Below, piece after piece: positions 8,600-17,067 of a stretch of DNA of 64,000 nt. The notes beneath the pieces are model-generated. The model was not told where the DNA came from, did not search any database, and saw only the letters and a program-made list of their open reading frames with translations. Origin of the DNA: Tissierellales bacterium (lineage in GTDB: Bacteria > Bacillota > Clostridia > Tissierellales > Tissierellaceae); assembly GCA_030146705.1 (NCBI GenBank), contig JASLBE010000044.1, forward strand, positions 62,001-126,000, read 5' to 3'. Both the position numbers and the translations under genes were made by a program. Each line of letters opens with the position of its first letter. Within the stretch, counting starts at the first letter, position 1.

Positions 8600-9839
8600 T
8601 TATTTTTTTCTTAACTTCTTCAACTGCTCTTTGTAGCTGGGTATCTTCCTTTATATTTTCAGGTCCTATAACTTCAACATCCTCTGGCAAGTCAACTAAA
8701 ATATTTGGAATTATCCCTATCCCATCTATCTTGGTTTCATTAGGTGTCTTGTATTCTGAAACTGTAAGTTTAAAACCAGTCCCATCACCTAGGTCTATTA
8801 TCCTTTGAACTACACCCTTACCAAAAGTTTGCTTACCTACTATAGTTGCCCTCTTCCTATCTTTTAAGGCCCCAGATAAAATTTCCGATGCTGATGCTGA
8901 ACCCTCATTTACAAGTACAACCATAGGGTAGTCTACTTTCTTATTATCAGATGTTAAACTTTCTACCTTACCATTTTTATTCTCAGTATAGACTATGGGC
9001 CCCTTATCTAAAAATAAGTTTGCTATATCCCTAGTAACATCTAAGAGTCCACCTGGATTATTCCTAAGATCTAAGACTATTCCCTCTAGACCTTGCCCTT
9101 CCAAGGAACTTAGTTCTTTTTTAAAGTCTGTAAAACTTAAATCATCAAAAGAAGTTAACCTTATATATCCTACTCCATCCTTAAGCATCTCACTGCTTAC
9201 AGTATTGGTCCTAATTTCTTCCCTGGTTATTTCTAGGGTTTTAATTTCTTCATTTTCCTGGCCTAAATTCCTAGCAAATTTTATCTTTACCTTGCTTCCA
9301 GGTTCACCCCTCATAGTCTTAGTTGCTTCCTTATACTTATCTCCAGTATAGCTTTCATCATTAATTTCCAGTATATAATCTCCTGCCTTAACACCGGCTT
9401 TTTCACTAGGAGTTCCTTCAATAGGAGCAACAACTACTATTAAGTCCTTGTCTAAATCTACACTAACTACAACCCCTATGCCCCCAAAGGCACCATGGGT
9501 ATCCTCAAGAAAAGCAGAAAATTCATCCTTGTTCATATAGACAGAATATGGGTCTCCTAGTGAGGCAAATATCCCCTTTAGTTTCCCATCTAAGAGCATA
9601 TCTTCATCTACCTCTCTTAGGTAGTTTTCTTTTACAAATCTTTCAACCTCATTTATCTTTTTTTCACTATAGGTCTTAGACTTTTCCCTGGCTAAAATAT
9701 GCCACTCAACCCTAGGCCCTATAAAACCAGCAATCATAAAGGTTAAAATATTAGTAACTATAAGAAATATTATAAACTCCTTCTGCCTAAAATTTTCTTC
9801 ATATTCTGAGTCGTCGTAGTTTTTCTTATTATCATCCAT
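8595..9839 (-). CDS. S41 family C-terminal processing protease
   Basis: A membrane-anchored carboxy-terminal processing protease. The 414 residues contain an N-terminal membrane segment (about 22-42), a PDZ domain (about 115-190, GIGVVVSVD...GDYILEIN) that binds substrate C-termini, and the S41 catalytic domain. The serine lies in SASASE (314-319) and the lysine in GKQTFGKG. Family members such as CtpA/CtpB trim cell-wall or signalling proteins. It is the last gene after ftsE-ftsX-M23 hydrolase, 26 nt downstream, a placement that suggests it acts on or limits the neighbouring hydrolase. The ribosome binding site is weak (AGGTGG about 12 bases before ATG), so coupling is likely. Confidence 0.93.
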   Translation of the reverse strand: MDDNKKNYDDSEYEENFRQKEFIIFLIVTNILTFMIAGFIGPRVEWHILAREKSKTYSEKKINEVERFVKENYLREVDEDMLLDGKLKGIFASLGDPYSVYMNKDEFSAFLEDTHGAFGGIGVVVSVDLDKDLIVVVAPIEGTPSEKAGVKAGDYILEINDESYTGDKYKEATKTMRGEPGSKVKIKFARNLGQENEEIKTLEITREEIRTNTVSSEMLKDGVGYIRLTSFDDLSFTDFKKELSSLEGQGLEGIVLDLRNNPGGLLDVTRDIANLFLDKGPIVYTENKNGKVESLTSDNKKVDYPMVVLVNEGSASASEILSGALKDRKRATIVGKQTFGKGVVQRIIDLGDGTGFKLTVSEYKTPNETKIDGIGIIPNILVDLPEDVEVIGPENIKEDTQLQRAVEEVKKKIK

Positions 9840-9865
9840 TAAACTTTCACACCACCTAGCTTATA

Positions 9866-11005
9866 TTAGTTACCCCTAACCCATGGTAGTGGATTTGTGT
9901 AACTACCATTTTTCCTAACTTCAAAATGCAAATGTGGTCCCGTTGAATATCCTGTACTTCCAACCCTAGATATAGTTTGTCCCTTAGAAACCTCATCTCC
10001 TACACTAACATCTAGCCTAGAATTATGGGCATATAGGGTTACTATGCCTCCTCCATGGTCTATCATTACAGCCTTTCCATAACCGCCCCTTGTTCCAGCA
10101 GATATAACAGTACCTGCTGATGCAGCCTTAACTGGTGTTCCTGTTGGTGCTGGAATATCTATTCCCGAGTGGAACTTCCTAGTTTTAAAAATCGGATGAA
10201 TCCTATAACCATAAGGAGAACTTATCCTACTATGGCCTGTAAGTGGCCACATCATAACCCCTCCTACATACTTCTTTTGTGGGTTGGTTAGAGCCCTTAT
10301 ACTGGATTCTATATCCTTGGCATATTGGTTTAGTTTATCATATTCTCTTTCAGCTTGTTTTACATCTTGTTCTAGGTCAGCCATTAAAACTTGTTTGGCC
10401 CTAGTTGCAGTTTGCAACTCTTCCTTCCTAAGTTCTAATTTTTTCTTAGAAATCTCAACTTCATCTTTTTGCCTCTCTAGTTCTGTCTTTTTAAGCTCAA
10501 TTAAATCTTTTTGCTCACCCATATATTCAATAAGTTCCTTATCTTGCTTAGCTATTCTTTTTACCATTTCCCTTCTAACTAAGAAGTCTTTAAAATCTGT
10601 TGATGATAAGAGAATTTCTAAGTAACCAGCATCTCCAACCTTATACATAACCCTAATTCTTTGTTTGAAGAGCTTTTCCTTTTCATCTATGTTTTTTTGT
10701 GCTTTTTCTAATTCTTTTTCAGTGTTTTTAATATTATTTTCAATGGAATTCATTTCCTTTTCTGCCTCTGCTAGGTCTGCTGTTGCAGAATCCATTTTCT
10801 TGTCTAGTTCTGCTATTTGCTTAGAAACATCATTAACCTTAGACCTCATACTGTCAACTTCTTTTTTCTTTTCCTTCATTTGACTTTCAGTATTTTTCTT
10901 TTGGTTCTTTAAACTATCCATATTACTTGCAAGTACAACCTGTGTAAAACTAAGTACAATTAAAACAATACTAATTATCCTAATTTTTTTCCTAGTATAA
11001 TTCAA
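9866..11005 (-). CDS. Murein hydrolase activator / M23 peptidase with coiled coil (EnvC/PcsB type)
   Basis: A secreted peptidoglycan hydrolase or activator of 379 residues. A signal peptide (about 1-27) precedes a long Lys/Glu-rich coiled coil (about 30-235). Then comes an M23 LytM domain (about 260-370) with [21 protein letters not shown] and HLHFEV supplying the Zn ligands, so it is probably catalytically active. Two TTG starts are possible. The second (11005) has AGGAGG at seven bases and is preferred over the first, which nearly touches it. It directly follows ftsX, whose extracellular loop is known to recruit and activate such coiled-coil partners (EnvC, PcsB, RipC). Confidence 0.93.
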   Translation of the reverse strand: MNYTRKKIRIISIVLIVLSFTQVVLASNMDSLKNQKKNTESQMKEKKKEVDSMRSKVNDVSKQIAELDKKMDSATADLAEAEKEMNSIENNIKNTEKELEKAQKNIDEKEKLFKQRIRVMYKVGDAGYLEILLSSTDFKDFLVRREMVKRIAKQDKELIEYMGEQKDLIELKKTELERQKDEVEISKKKLELRKEELQTATRAKQVLMADLEQDVKQAEREYDKLNQYAKDIESSIRALTNPQKKYVGGVMMWPLTGHSRISSPYGYRIHPIFKTRKFHSGIDIPAPTGTPVKAASAGTVISAGTRGGYGKAVMIDHGGGIVTLYAHNSRLDVSVGDEVSKGQTISRVGSTGYSTGPHLHFEVRKNGSYTNPLPWVRGN

Positions 11006-11020
11006 AGCCAATCCTCCTAT

Positions 11021-11920
11021 CTAAACATTTAAATATCTTTTTAACGAAAATATACTTCCTACTGCCCCAATACCAGCCCCTATGGCTAAAAATATTATGC
11101 TTATATCCTTAATAAGCACTTGAGGCGGAATTAAATATACCGCAATCATTTGGTAAAGCTCATCTCCAATTGCCTTAAAGAAATACTCATATCCGAAATT
11201 AGTTACTAGTATGGCCAAGCCAGCTGCAATAACCCCGAAAAATATTCCTTCCAAGATAAAAGGTCCCCTAATATATCCATTAGTCGCCCCAACATATTTC
11301 ATTATATTAATCTCTCTTTTCCTACTGGCAACAGTTAACTTTATAGTATTGGATATTATAAAAACAGAAATTGCCACCAAGACAACCGTTATAATAAATC
11401 CACCAATCCTAATATATCTAGAAATATTAATAAGCTTATCAATAAGGTCCTTGTAGTAAGGCACCCCTTCAATACCTGATAGGTCTTTAATCTCACCCAC
11501 CAATTGGTCTGTATATTCCAGCTCCTTTAGCTTGATAATAAAAGAATTTGGCAGGCTGTTATCCTCTTCAAACCCATCAAGTATATAGGCCTCTTCTCCA
11601 AACCTTTCCCTAATATTTTCAAGAGCCTCCTCCTTAGTTTCTAGTTCAAAAGACTCTACCATATCATTTTCCCTGAGGAAGTTTTCCAATTTTTGCATTT
11701 CCTTAGGACTAATATCATCATCTAAAAACACCTGGACTAAATCAAACTGAGACTTTATCTCTATTACTGCATTATTTATACTAAGCACCAATATTAAGAC
11801 CAGGCCCAGTATCAAAAGAACCGCTAAAATAGAGCTAACAGATGCAAGACCCATCCCCCTATTTCGCCAGAGGCCCTCAAAGCCCTGCTTAAATATATTT
11901 TTAATAATACGGAATCTCAT
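11021..11920 (-). CDS. ftsX: Cell division ABC transporter-like permease FtsX
   Basis: FtsX is the membrane half of FtsEX, which relays ATP hydrolysis to cell-wall hydrolases rather than transporting solutes. The 299-residue protein has a first membrane segment at about 25-48, a large extracellular loop of roughly 100 residues rich in acidic residues, and three membrane segments in the C-terminal half (about 160-295). The ATG at 11920 is chosen because AAGGGTGG sits eight bases upstream. Upstream in-frame ATGs lack a site. It overlaps ftsE by 20 nt, indicating translational coupling. The next gene is its predicted partner hydrolase. Confidence 0.96.
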   Translation of the reverse strand: MRFRIIKNIFKQGFEGLWRNRGMGLASVSSILAVLLILGLVLILVLSINNAVIEIKSQFDLVQVFLDDDISPKEMQKLENFLRENDMVESFELETKEEALENIRERFGEEAYILDGFEEDNSLPNSFIIKLKELEYTDQLVGEIKDLSGIEGVPYYKDLIDKLINISRYIRIGGFIITVVLVAISVFIISNTIKLTVASRKREINIMKYVGATNGYIRGPFILEGIFFGVIAAGLAILVTNFGYEYFFKAIGDELYQMIAVYLIPPQVLIKDISIIFLAIGAGIGAVGSIFSLKRYLNV

Positions 11921-12596
11921 CGCCATATCCACCCTTCTCTTCATCTCTGACTATTATTCCCCTGTCTATTTGTATAACTCTTTTTTTCATGCTATCTACA
12001 ATATCCCTAGCATGGGTGGCCATAAGTATAGTTGTTCCTCTTGCATTTATATCATTTAGTATGGTCATTATTTCATGGGCAGTTTCTGGATCTAAGTTTC
12101 CCGTTGGCTCATCGGCAATTAAAATCGCAGGATTATTTACTATTGCCCTTGCAATACTAACCCTCTGACTTTCACCACCAGAAAGCTGATTGGGAAAACT
12201 ATCTGCCCTATGGCTTAAGTTTACCATACTAAGCACCATAGGAATTCTCCTTCTTATTTCCTTTGGATTTTCTCCAATGATTTCCATAGCAAAAGCTATA
12301 TTCTCATAAACTGTCTTATTAGGTAGGAGTCTAAAGTCTTGAAAAACCACCCCAACACTCCTCCTAATATAGGGAATCATTCTCTTTCTAACATTAGTTA
12401 TATCGACACCATTTAATACAATCTTACCAGAAGTTGGTTCCTCTTCCTTTAAGATTAATTTCATTATTGTAGACTTGCCAGCTCCACTAGCCCCTACTAA
12501 AAATACAAAGTCCCCTTTTTTTATGCTTAATTTAACATTTGAAAGGGCCTTAATATTATTTTTATATTCCTTTGTTACATTTATAAACTTTATCAC
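11901..12596 (-). CDS. ftsE: Cell division ATP-binding protein FtsE
   Basis: Cytoplasmic ATPase of the FtsEX complex, 231 residues, the family's usual size. Walker A GASGAGKSTIMKL (about 35-47), signature LSGGESQRVSIARA (about 137-150), Walker B ILIADEPTGNLD and the H-loop THARD are all intact. The start is GTG with AGAGGTG five bases upstream. First gene of a four-gene operon, ftsE-ftsX-M23 hydrolase-S41 protease, dedicated to division-linked peptidoglycan hydrolysis. Confidence 0.97.
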   Translation of the reverse strand: MIKFINVTKEYKNNIKALSNVKLSIKKGDFVFLVGASGAGKSTIMKLILKEEEPTSGKIVLNGVDITNVRKRMIPYIRRSVGVVFQDFRLLPNKTVYENIAFAMEIIGENPKEIRRRIPMVLSMVNLSHRADSFPNQLSGGESQRVSIARAIVNNPAILIADEPTGNLDPETAHEIMTILNDINARGTTILMATHARDIVDSMKKRVIQIDRGIIVRDEEKGGYGDEIPYY

Positions 12597-12626
12597 CTTG
12601 TCACCTCTATGATGTAACTATTATTT

Positions 12627-12655
12627 TTTACAACACTATAATATACTATTATAAT
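12627..12655 (+). promoter_or_regulatory. Promoter of the 5-formyl-THF cyclo-ligase gene
   Basis: TTTACA (12627-12632) and TATAAT (12650-12655) with 17 bases between, about 38 bases before the TTG start. The surrounding AT-rich sequence is partly symmetric, so the ftsE promoter may overlap on the other strand. Confidence 0.65.
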
Positions 12656-12693
12656 ATAAAAAAGGGTATAAATAAACCTTGGGAGGCGATTAT

Positions 12694-13263
12694 TTGCAGA
12701 AGAAAATTTTAAGAGATAAATTTAAGGCTATAAGATCTTCATTTATTAAGGGTAATAAGGAAGTTTTAGATGAAAAAATTTTCAAAAACTTTTTCCAATC
12801 CAGCCTATATAAAGAGGCAAAAAATATTATGTCTTTTATTAGCTTCAACAATGAAGTAGATACCCATAAGCTTATAAAACAAATTATTTTAGATGGTAAA
12901 AACCTCTATGTTCCTATTACAAATCCAGAAAAAAAAGAATTATTAGTGTCAAAACTCAATGATTTTAACCAGCTAGAACTAGGATTTTATAACATCCTAA
13001 CCCCTAAAAAAGAAGCTATTAATATAGTAGATAAAAGTAGTTTAGACCTAGTCTTGGTCCCTGGACTTGTATTTGATAGGCTTGGTTATAGAATTGGATA
13101 TGGTGGAGGCTACTATGATAGGTTCCTAGGGGATAAAAACTTAAAGGCCAAAACTTTAGGAATTTGTTACTCTGCCCAATTGACAAACAGGCTAAATTAT
13201 GATATTTATGATATTCCTGTGGAATATATTCTAACAGAAAAAGATTTACTTATAATTAATTAA
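12694..13263 (+). CDS. 5-formyltetrahydrofolate cyclo-ligase
   Basis: Converts 5-formyl-THF to 5,10-methenyl-THF using ATP, returning stored folate to one-carbon metabolism. The 189-residue protein has the family's basic N-terminus (KKILRDKFKAIRSSF) and the diagnostic C-terminal block LVLVPGLVFDRLGYRIGYGG followed by GYYDRFL, which binds ATP and metal. The start is TTG at 12694 because GGGAGG lies seven bases upstream. An earlier in-frame TTG at 12679 would overlap that site. It is transcribed divergently from ftsE with its own promoter, and no partner gene follows closely. Confidence 0.94.
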   Translation: MQKKILRDKFKAIRSSFIKGNKEVLDEKIFKNFFQSSLYKEAKNIMSFISFNNEVDTHKLIKQIILDGKNLYVPITNPEKKELLVSKLNDFNQLELGFYNILTPKKEAINIVDKSSLDLVLVPGLVFDRLGYRIGYGGGYYDRFLGDKNLKAKTLGICYSAQLTNRLNYDIYDIPVEYILTEKDLLIIN

Positions 13264-13302
13264 ATTCACTCATTTTTCTAAATTAATCTTTTCATTATTT
13301 AG

Positions 13303-13330
13303 TTACTTTTTACCCTAATAGTGGTATAAT
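13303..13330 (+). promoter_or_regulatory. Promoter of the F420-0 ligase homologue
   Basis: TTACTT (13303-13308), 16 bases, then an extended -10 TGG-TATAAT (13325-13330), 38 bases before the ATG at 13369. Confidence 0.6.
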
Positions 13331-13368
13331 ATATGGGGTACTGCAATAAGTGTTATAGGAGGAATTGT

Positions 13369-14559
13369 ATGGTAAGAACAGTAGGCACTACATCCAGAGG
13401 TATTAGAACACCTATAATTAAGTCTGGTGATAATTTAGTGGAAATAGTTGTAGAATCACTTTTAAGTTCTGCAAAGCACGAAGGTTATGAAATAAAAGAT
13501 AGAGATATTTTGGGAATTACAGAGTCTCTATTAGCCAGATCACAAGGAAATTATGTAAAATGTGACGTAGTTGCTCAAGATATTAAGTCTAAATTCCCCG
13601 ACAGAATAGGAGTAGTTTTCCCTATACTTAGCAGGAATAGATTTGCTACTATTCTAAAGTCTATAGTTTTAAGTGGAAGAAAAATAACCTTACTTTTAAG
13701 CTATCCATCTGATGAAGTTGGTAACCACCTTATGGATATTGATGATATGTTGGAACTAGGTATTAATCCTTATACCGATGTATTAACAGAAGAAAAGTAT
13801 CGTGAACTATTTGGTGATAGAGTAAACCATCCATTTACTGGTGTAGACTATGTAGATATGTATAAGGAAATAGGTAAGGGAAATATTGAAATAGTATTTT
13901 CAAATAATCCAACAACTATTTTAGACTATACTAAAGATGTTTTAGTGGCAAATATACATGATAGATTTAGAACGAAAAAAATACTAAAAAATTCTGGGGC
14001 TAACATAGTCCTAGGCTTAGATGAAATAATGAATAAACCTATAGATGGTTCTGCATATAACCCTGAATATGGACTATTAGGTTCTAATTTAGCTACTGAA
14101 GATGAGCTAAAGTTATTTCCTAAGGATTCACAACCATTTGTAGAGGCCGTTCAAAAAAGAATTAAAGAAGAAACCGGAAAAAATGTAGAGGTTATGGTCT
14201 ATGGTGATGGAGCTTTTAAGGACCCAGTAGGTAAAATTTGGGAGTTGGCTGACCCTGTAGTATCTCCTGGATATACTAGTGGACTTGAGGGCACACCTAG
14301 TGAAATAAAACTTAAGTATGTTGTAGATACAGAACTAGGCAACCTTAATAAGGAAGAAATGGCTAGTAAGTTGAAAGAAAAGATTAGTTCAAATCAAGCT
14401 AAGAAAAAAACTCAAAGCGAAAAAGAATCTTTAGGTACAACTCCTAGGAGGATTACAGACTTGTTAGGTAGTTTATGTGACTTAACTAGTGGTAGTGGAG
14501 ACAAGGGTACTCCAGTTGTATTTATACAAGGTTACTTTGATAATTACGCAAGTGAATAA
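13369..14559 (+). CDS. Coenzyme F420-0:L-glutamate ligase homologue
   Basis: The 396-residue protein has the CofE/FbiB-type N-terminal signature (VGTTSRGIRTPIIKSGDNL, then DRDILGITESLLARSQGNYV). Canonical members add gamma-linked glutamates to the deazaflavin cofactor F420 using GTP. Here the whole protein is longer than archaeal CofE (about 250), with a C-terminal half containing VMVYGDGAFKDPVG and a basic tail. Similar genes are common in Clostridia that are not known to make F420, so the true acceptor is open; another gamma-glutamyl or amide ligation is possible. The ATG at 13369 follows AGGAGGAATTGT. Single gene with its own promoter and terminator. Confidence 0.8.
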   Translation: MVRTVGTTSRGIRTPIIKSGDNLVEIVVESLLSSAKHEGYEIKDRDILGITESLLARSQGNYVKCDVVAQDIKSKFPDRIGVVFPILSRNRFATILKSIVLSGRKITLLLSYPSDEVGNHLMDIDDMLELGINPYTDVLTEEKYRELFGDRVNHPFTGVDYVDMYKEIGKGNIEIVFSNNPTTILDYTKDVLVANIHDRFRTKKILKNSGANIVLGLDEIMNKPIDGSAYNPEYGLLGSNLATEDELKLFPKDSQPFVEAVQKRIKEETGKNVEVMVYGDGAFKDPVGKIWELADPVVSPGYTSGLEGTPSEIKLKYVVDTELGNLNKEEMASKLKEKISSNQAKKKTQSEKESLGTTPRRITDLLGSLCDLTSGSGDKGTPVVFIQGYFDNYASE

Positions 14560-14581
14560 ATATAGCCTATATATTTAGGCT

Positions 14582-14613
14582 AAAAAGAAGCTCTAGAAGA
14601 GCTTCTTTTTTTA
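14582..14613 (+). terminator. Terminator of the F420-0 ligase homologue
   Basis: 13-bp stem (14582-14594 / 14598-14610) with a 3-base loop and a T-run. Confidence 0.9.
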
Positions 14614-14703
14614 TTTAAAAAAATCTCACCATAAAAACCAGCTCCTTATAAGTTTTACTAATTGTAGGAATATTTCGATAATATATCCTAATCAAGGGTT
14701 ATT

Positions 14704-14719
14704 TGTGATATTAATCACA
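14704..14719. promoter_or_regulatory. Crp/Fnr-type operator palindrome
   Basis: TGTGATATTAATCACA is a perfect 16-base palindrome matching the Crp core TGTGA-N6-TCACA. It lies about 90 bases before the antiporter start. A Crp/Fnr-family gene lies just downstream of the antiporter, making it a natural candidate regulator. Confidence 0.7.
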
Positions 14720-14806
14720 CACCATTTATTTTTTATCTGTTATATTATAGATAATCTAATAGATAAAAAAATAACAAAGTCTGAATTAATTAAAGGAGGT
14801 AGGGAG

Positions 14807-16228
14807 ATGAGGGATGAAAAACTCAAATTTTATGGTGGTTCTTTTATAGGATTTTTACCAACTATTATCTACATAATAATTTCTGGTATATGTACAATAG
14901 GCTTTAAGTATTATTCTCTAAAGTCATTATCTTTAGGAGCTATAATAGGGATATTTGTTGGGTTTATTTTTTGTAAGGAAAAAGATAAGTACTGGCTAAT
15001 AGCAACTGAGGGAATAATGGATAGAGGTCATGCCAGAATGAGGCTTGTATATATTACAGTAGGAATATTCACAGCCTTTTTATCTGCTTGTAGTATTGGA
15101 AATGGGTTTGTTTGGTTAAGTCAAATTTTCCATTTAAAAAATGGTTTTTTTGTAGTTTTTGCTTTTTTTGCAACTGCTCTGATTACTATGGGATGTGGTC
15201 AGCCAATAACAGGCCTATATGCTATATTACCAATAATTTATCCACCTGGATTATTATTAGGTGCAAATCCAACAACTTTATTAGGAGCTATCTTAAGTGG
15301 GGTGTTTTTAGGAGATATGCTTTCTCCAACTTCTCAAGGAACAGTTGTTACGGCTACAACACAGAAAAGCTTCTATAATCCTAACAGAGAAACGAATAAT
15401 ATTGATATTATAAAATATAGGCTAAAATATATAGTTCCAATTGCAATAATAGCCTCTATAATGTTTTTTCTAGCCAATGGAAATGGTAATGTTGTAGCAG
15501 GTAGTGAGGAACTTTTAATGGATTTAGCTAATCCAAAGGGATTATTAATGTTAATACCCTTGGCTATTCTTATTTTTATTTCATTTAAAACTAGAAATGT
15601 ATTTTTAGGCCTATCTTATGGTATCTTCTCAGCAATGTTAATCGGTCTAGCTTTTAAACTAATTGTTTTTTCAGATATAGTATATATAAGAAATGGAGTT
15701 ATGGGTGGTATCTTGTATGATGGACTCTTTAATATGACTGATATTATAATGTCTTCTACCTTGATATTTGTTTCCATTGGAATAATGAAAGAAAGTGGAG
15801 CTATTACTGATTTAGGAAATTTATTTAAAAACTCTAGCTTTTCTAATACTATACTTGGCACAGAGCTTATTATATCTCTTGGTATGTCATTGGTTGCACT
15901 TTCCTTATCAGGATCAATAGTAGCTGCTATATTAGTATTTGGTCCTTTAGCAAATGAAGTTGGACAAAGGCAAAAAATCGATCCTATTAGGAGGGCTAAC
16001 TTACTGGCAATTAGCTCCTATAATATCCCAGTAATATTTCCCCTAGGTAGTTCTTTTATTATGGGTGTATTGGCTATGCTAGAAAATTTATCTTTAGAAT
16101 ACCACTACATTGATTTAATAAGTCCTTTTGATATGTTTAGAAGTTCATATTTCAATATTTTACTATTCTTTTTATGTATTGGATGGATTTTTCTAGGCAT
16201 AGGTAGGAAAGAAGAAATGCCAGAATAG
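14807..16228 (+). CDS. NhaC-family Na+/H+ antiporter-like membrane protein
   Basis: A polytopic inner-membrane transporter of 473 residues with about 11-12 hydrophobic segments. The stretch TLLGAILSGVFLGDMLSPTS (about 195-215) matches the NhaC ion-transporter motif (GA-SG-GD-MSP-S) and a second half repeats the fold. NhaC proteins exchange Na+ for H+, while relatives carry amino or organic acids with Na+, so substrate is uncertain. The ATG at 14807 is chosen because AAAGGAGG lies seven bases upstream. The longer frame to 14705 would run through the Crp-type operator. Followed by a Crp/Fnr regulator and an arylsulfotransferase fusion. Confidence 0.8.
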   Translation: MRDEKLKFYGGSFIGFLPTIIYIIISGICTIGFKYYSLKSLSLGAIIGIFVGFIFCKEKDKYWLIATEGIMDRGHARMRLVYITVGIFTAFLSACSIGNGFVWLSQIFHLKNGFFVVFAFFATALITMGCGQPITGLYAILPIIYPPGLLLGANPTTLLGAILSGVFLGDMLSPTSQGTVVTATTQKSFYNPNRETNNIDIIKYRLKYIVPIAIIASIMFFLANGNGNVVAGSEELLMDLANPKGLLMLIPLAILIFISFKTRNVFLGLSYGIFSAMLIGLAFKLIVFSDIVYIRNGVMGGILYDGLFNMTDIIMSSTLIFVSIGIMKESGAITDLGNLFKNSSFSNTILGTELIISLGMSLVALSLSGSIVAAILVFGPLANEVGQRQKIDPIRRANLLAISSYNIPVIFPLGSSFIMGVLAMLENLSLEYHYIDLISPFDMFRSSYFNILLFFLCIGWIFLGIGRKEEMPE

Positions 16229-16315
16229 TCTTTATAGAATCGGAAAATATAGAATAAACTGTTTATTTCTTCCTTATATTATATAATTATATTATTATAT
16301 TATGGAGGTATGTAA

Positions 16316-16951
16316 ATGATTAGTAATAAGGAATTGGTAAATAAAATTTTATTAAAAGCAAATAAAATAAAATATAGTAGCTACCATCCTGATGACACTA
16401 TAAAATTTGAAGGAGACCCAATAGATGAACTTGGTTTCATCATATCTGGTAAGCTTAAAATTATCAATTATACATATTTAGGTGAAGAAAAATATCATTC
16501 TCAGTTAAAAGAAAACTATATTGTTCCTATTTATTATTATTTAATGGATATAAAAGAGTATAAAAACTCTTTAAAGGCAGTTACTGATTTAGAAATTGCA
16601 TGGATTCCAATTAATGAAATTAATAAAATCTTTTTAGAAAATCCAGACATAGTAATCGCTTTAACCATGCAGCTAGCAAAAAGAGGTCATTATAATAACC
16701 ATAGGATTAGGTGCTTTAATTATAAAAAAGTTAGGGAAAGGATTATATACTGGCTACTAGTTATAGAAAATGGAGAGCTTAATGGAATAATTGATGTTCC
16801 CATTACTAAAACCTTACTAGCAGAAGAACTCCATGTTTCTAGGTCTTCCCTAAGTAGGGAGCTAAGTAAAATGAAGGCTGAGGGTCTTATAGACCTTGAT
16901 GGAAATAAGATAACTATTTTAGATATTGATAAGCTAGAAAAGAAAATTTAA
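16316..16951 (+). CDS. Crp/Fnr family transcriptional regulator
   Basis: A 211-residue regulator with an N-terminal cyclic-nucleotide-binding-like beta roll (about 15-115), a long dimer helix (about 115-140) and a C-terminal winged helix-turn-helix. The recognition region is ITKTLLAEELHVSRSSLSREL (about 160-180). It lacks the cysteines of oxygen-sensing Fnr and I see no Arg/Ser phosphate cassette typical of cAMP binding. The ligand is therefore unknown. The recognition helix has S-S-x-x-S-R rather than the R-E-x-x-G-R of E. coli Crp. An AATAAAC-T-GTTTATT palindrome at about 16251-16268 upstream could be its own operator. It probably controls the flanking antiporter and sulfotransferase-like genes. 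Confidence 0.88.
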   Translation: MISNKELVNKILLKANKIKYSSYHPDDTIKFEGDPIDELGFIISGKLKIINYTYLGEEKYHSQLKENYIVPIYYYLMDIKEYKNSLKAVTDLEIAWIPINEINKIFLENPDIVIALTMQLAKRGHYNNHRIRCFNYKKVRERIIYWLLVIENGELNGIIDVPITKTLLAEELHVSRSSLSRELSKMKAEGLIDLDGNKITILDIDKLEKKI

Positions 16952-16988
16952 TTATAGGTGGGGTGGTAGCTAGTAATTTCAATTTAAT

Positions 16989-17009
16989 ATTTATATTCAT
17001 AATATAAAT
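16989..17009. promoter_or_regulatory. AT-rich palindrome upstream of the arylsulfotransferase fusion
   Basis: ATTTATATT and AATATAAAT face each other around CAT, about 60 bases before the start codon. It could be an operator for the neighbouring Crp/Fnr protein, but AT-rich symmetry can arise by chance. Confidence 0.3.
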
Positions 17010-17067
17010 TTATAGTAAAAGTTATGAAGAACTAAATTTTTAAATATACTAATAAAGGAGAGATAAT

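Noticed and set aside
12601..12660. A distinct ftsE promoter on the minus strand
   Set aside because: Several TATAAT-like words exist, but none has a convincing -35 box at the right distance, so I do not list it.
15112..15378. 88-residue Cys/Asn-rich plus-strand frame
   Set aside because: Out-of-frame shadow inside the antiporter gene; composition comes from the other frame's codons.
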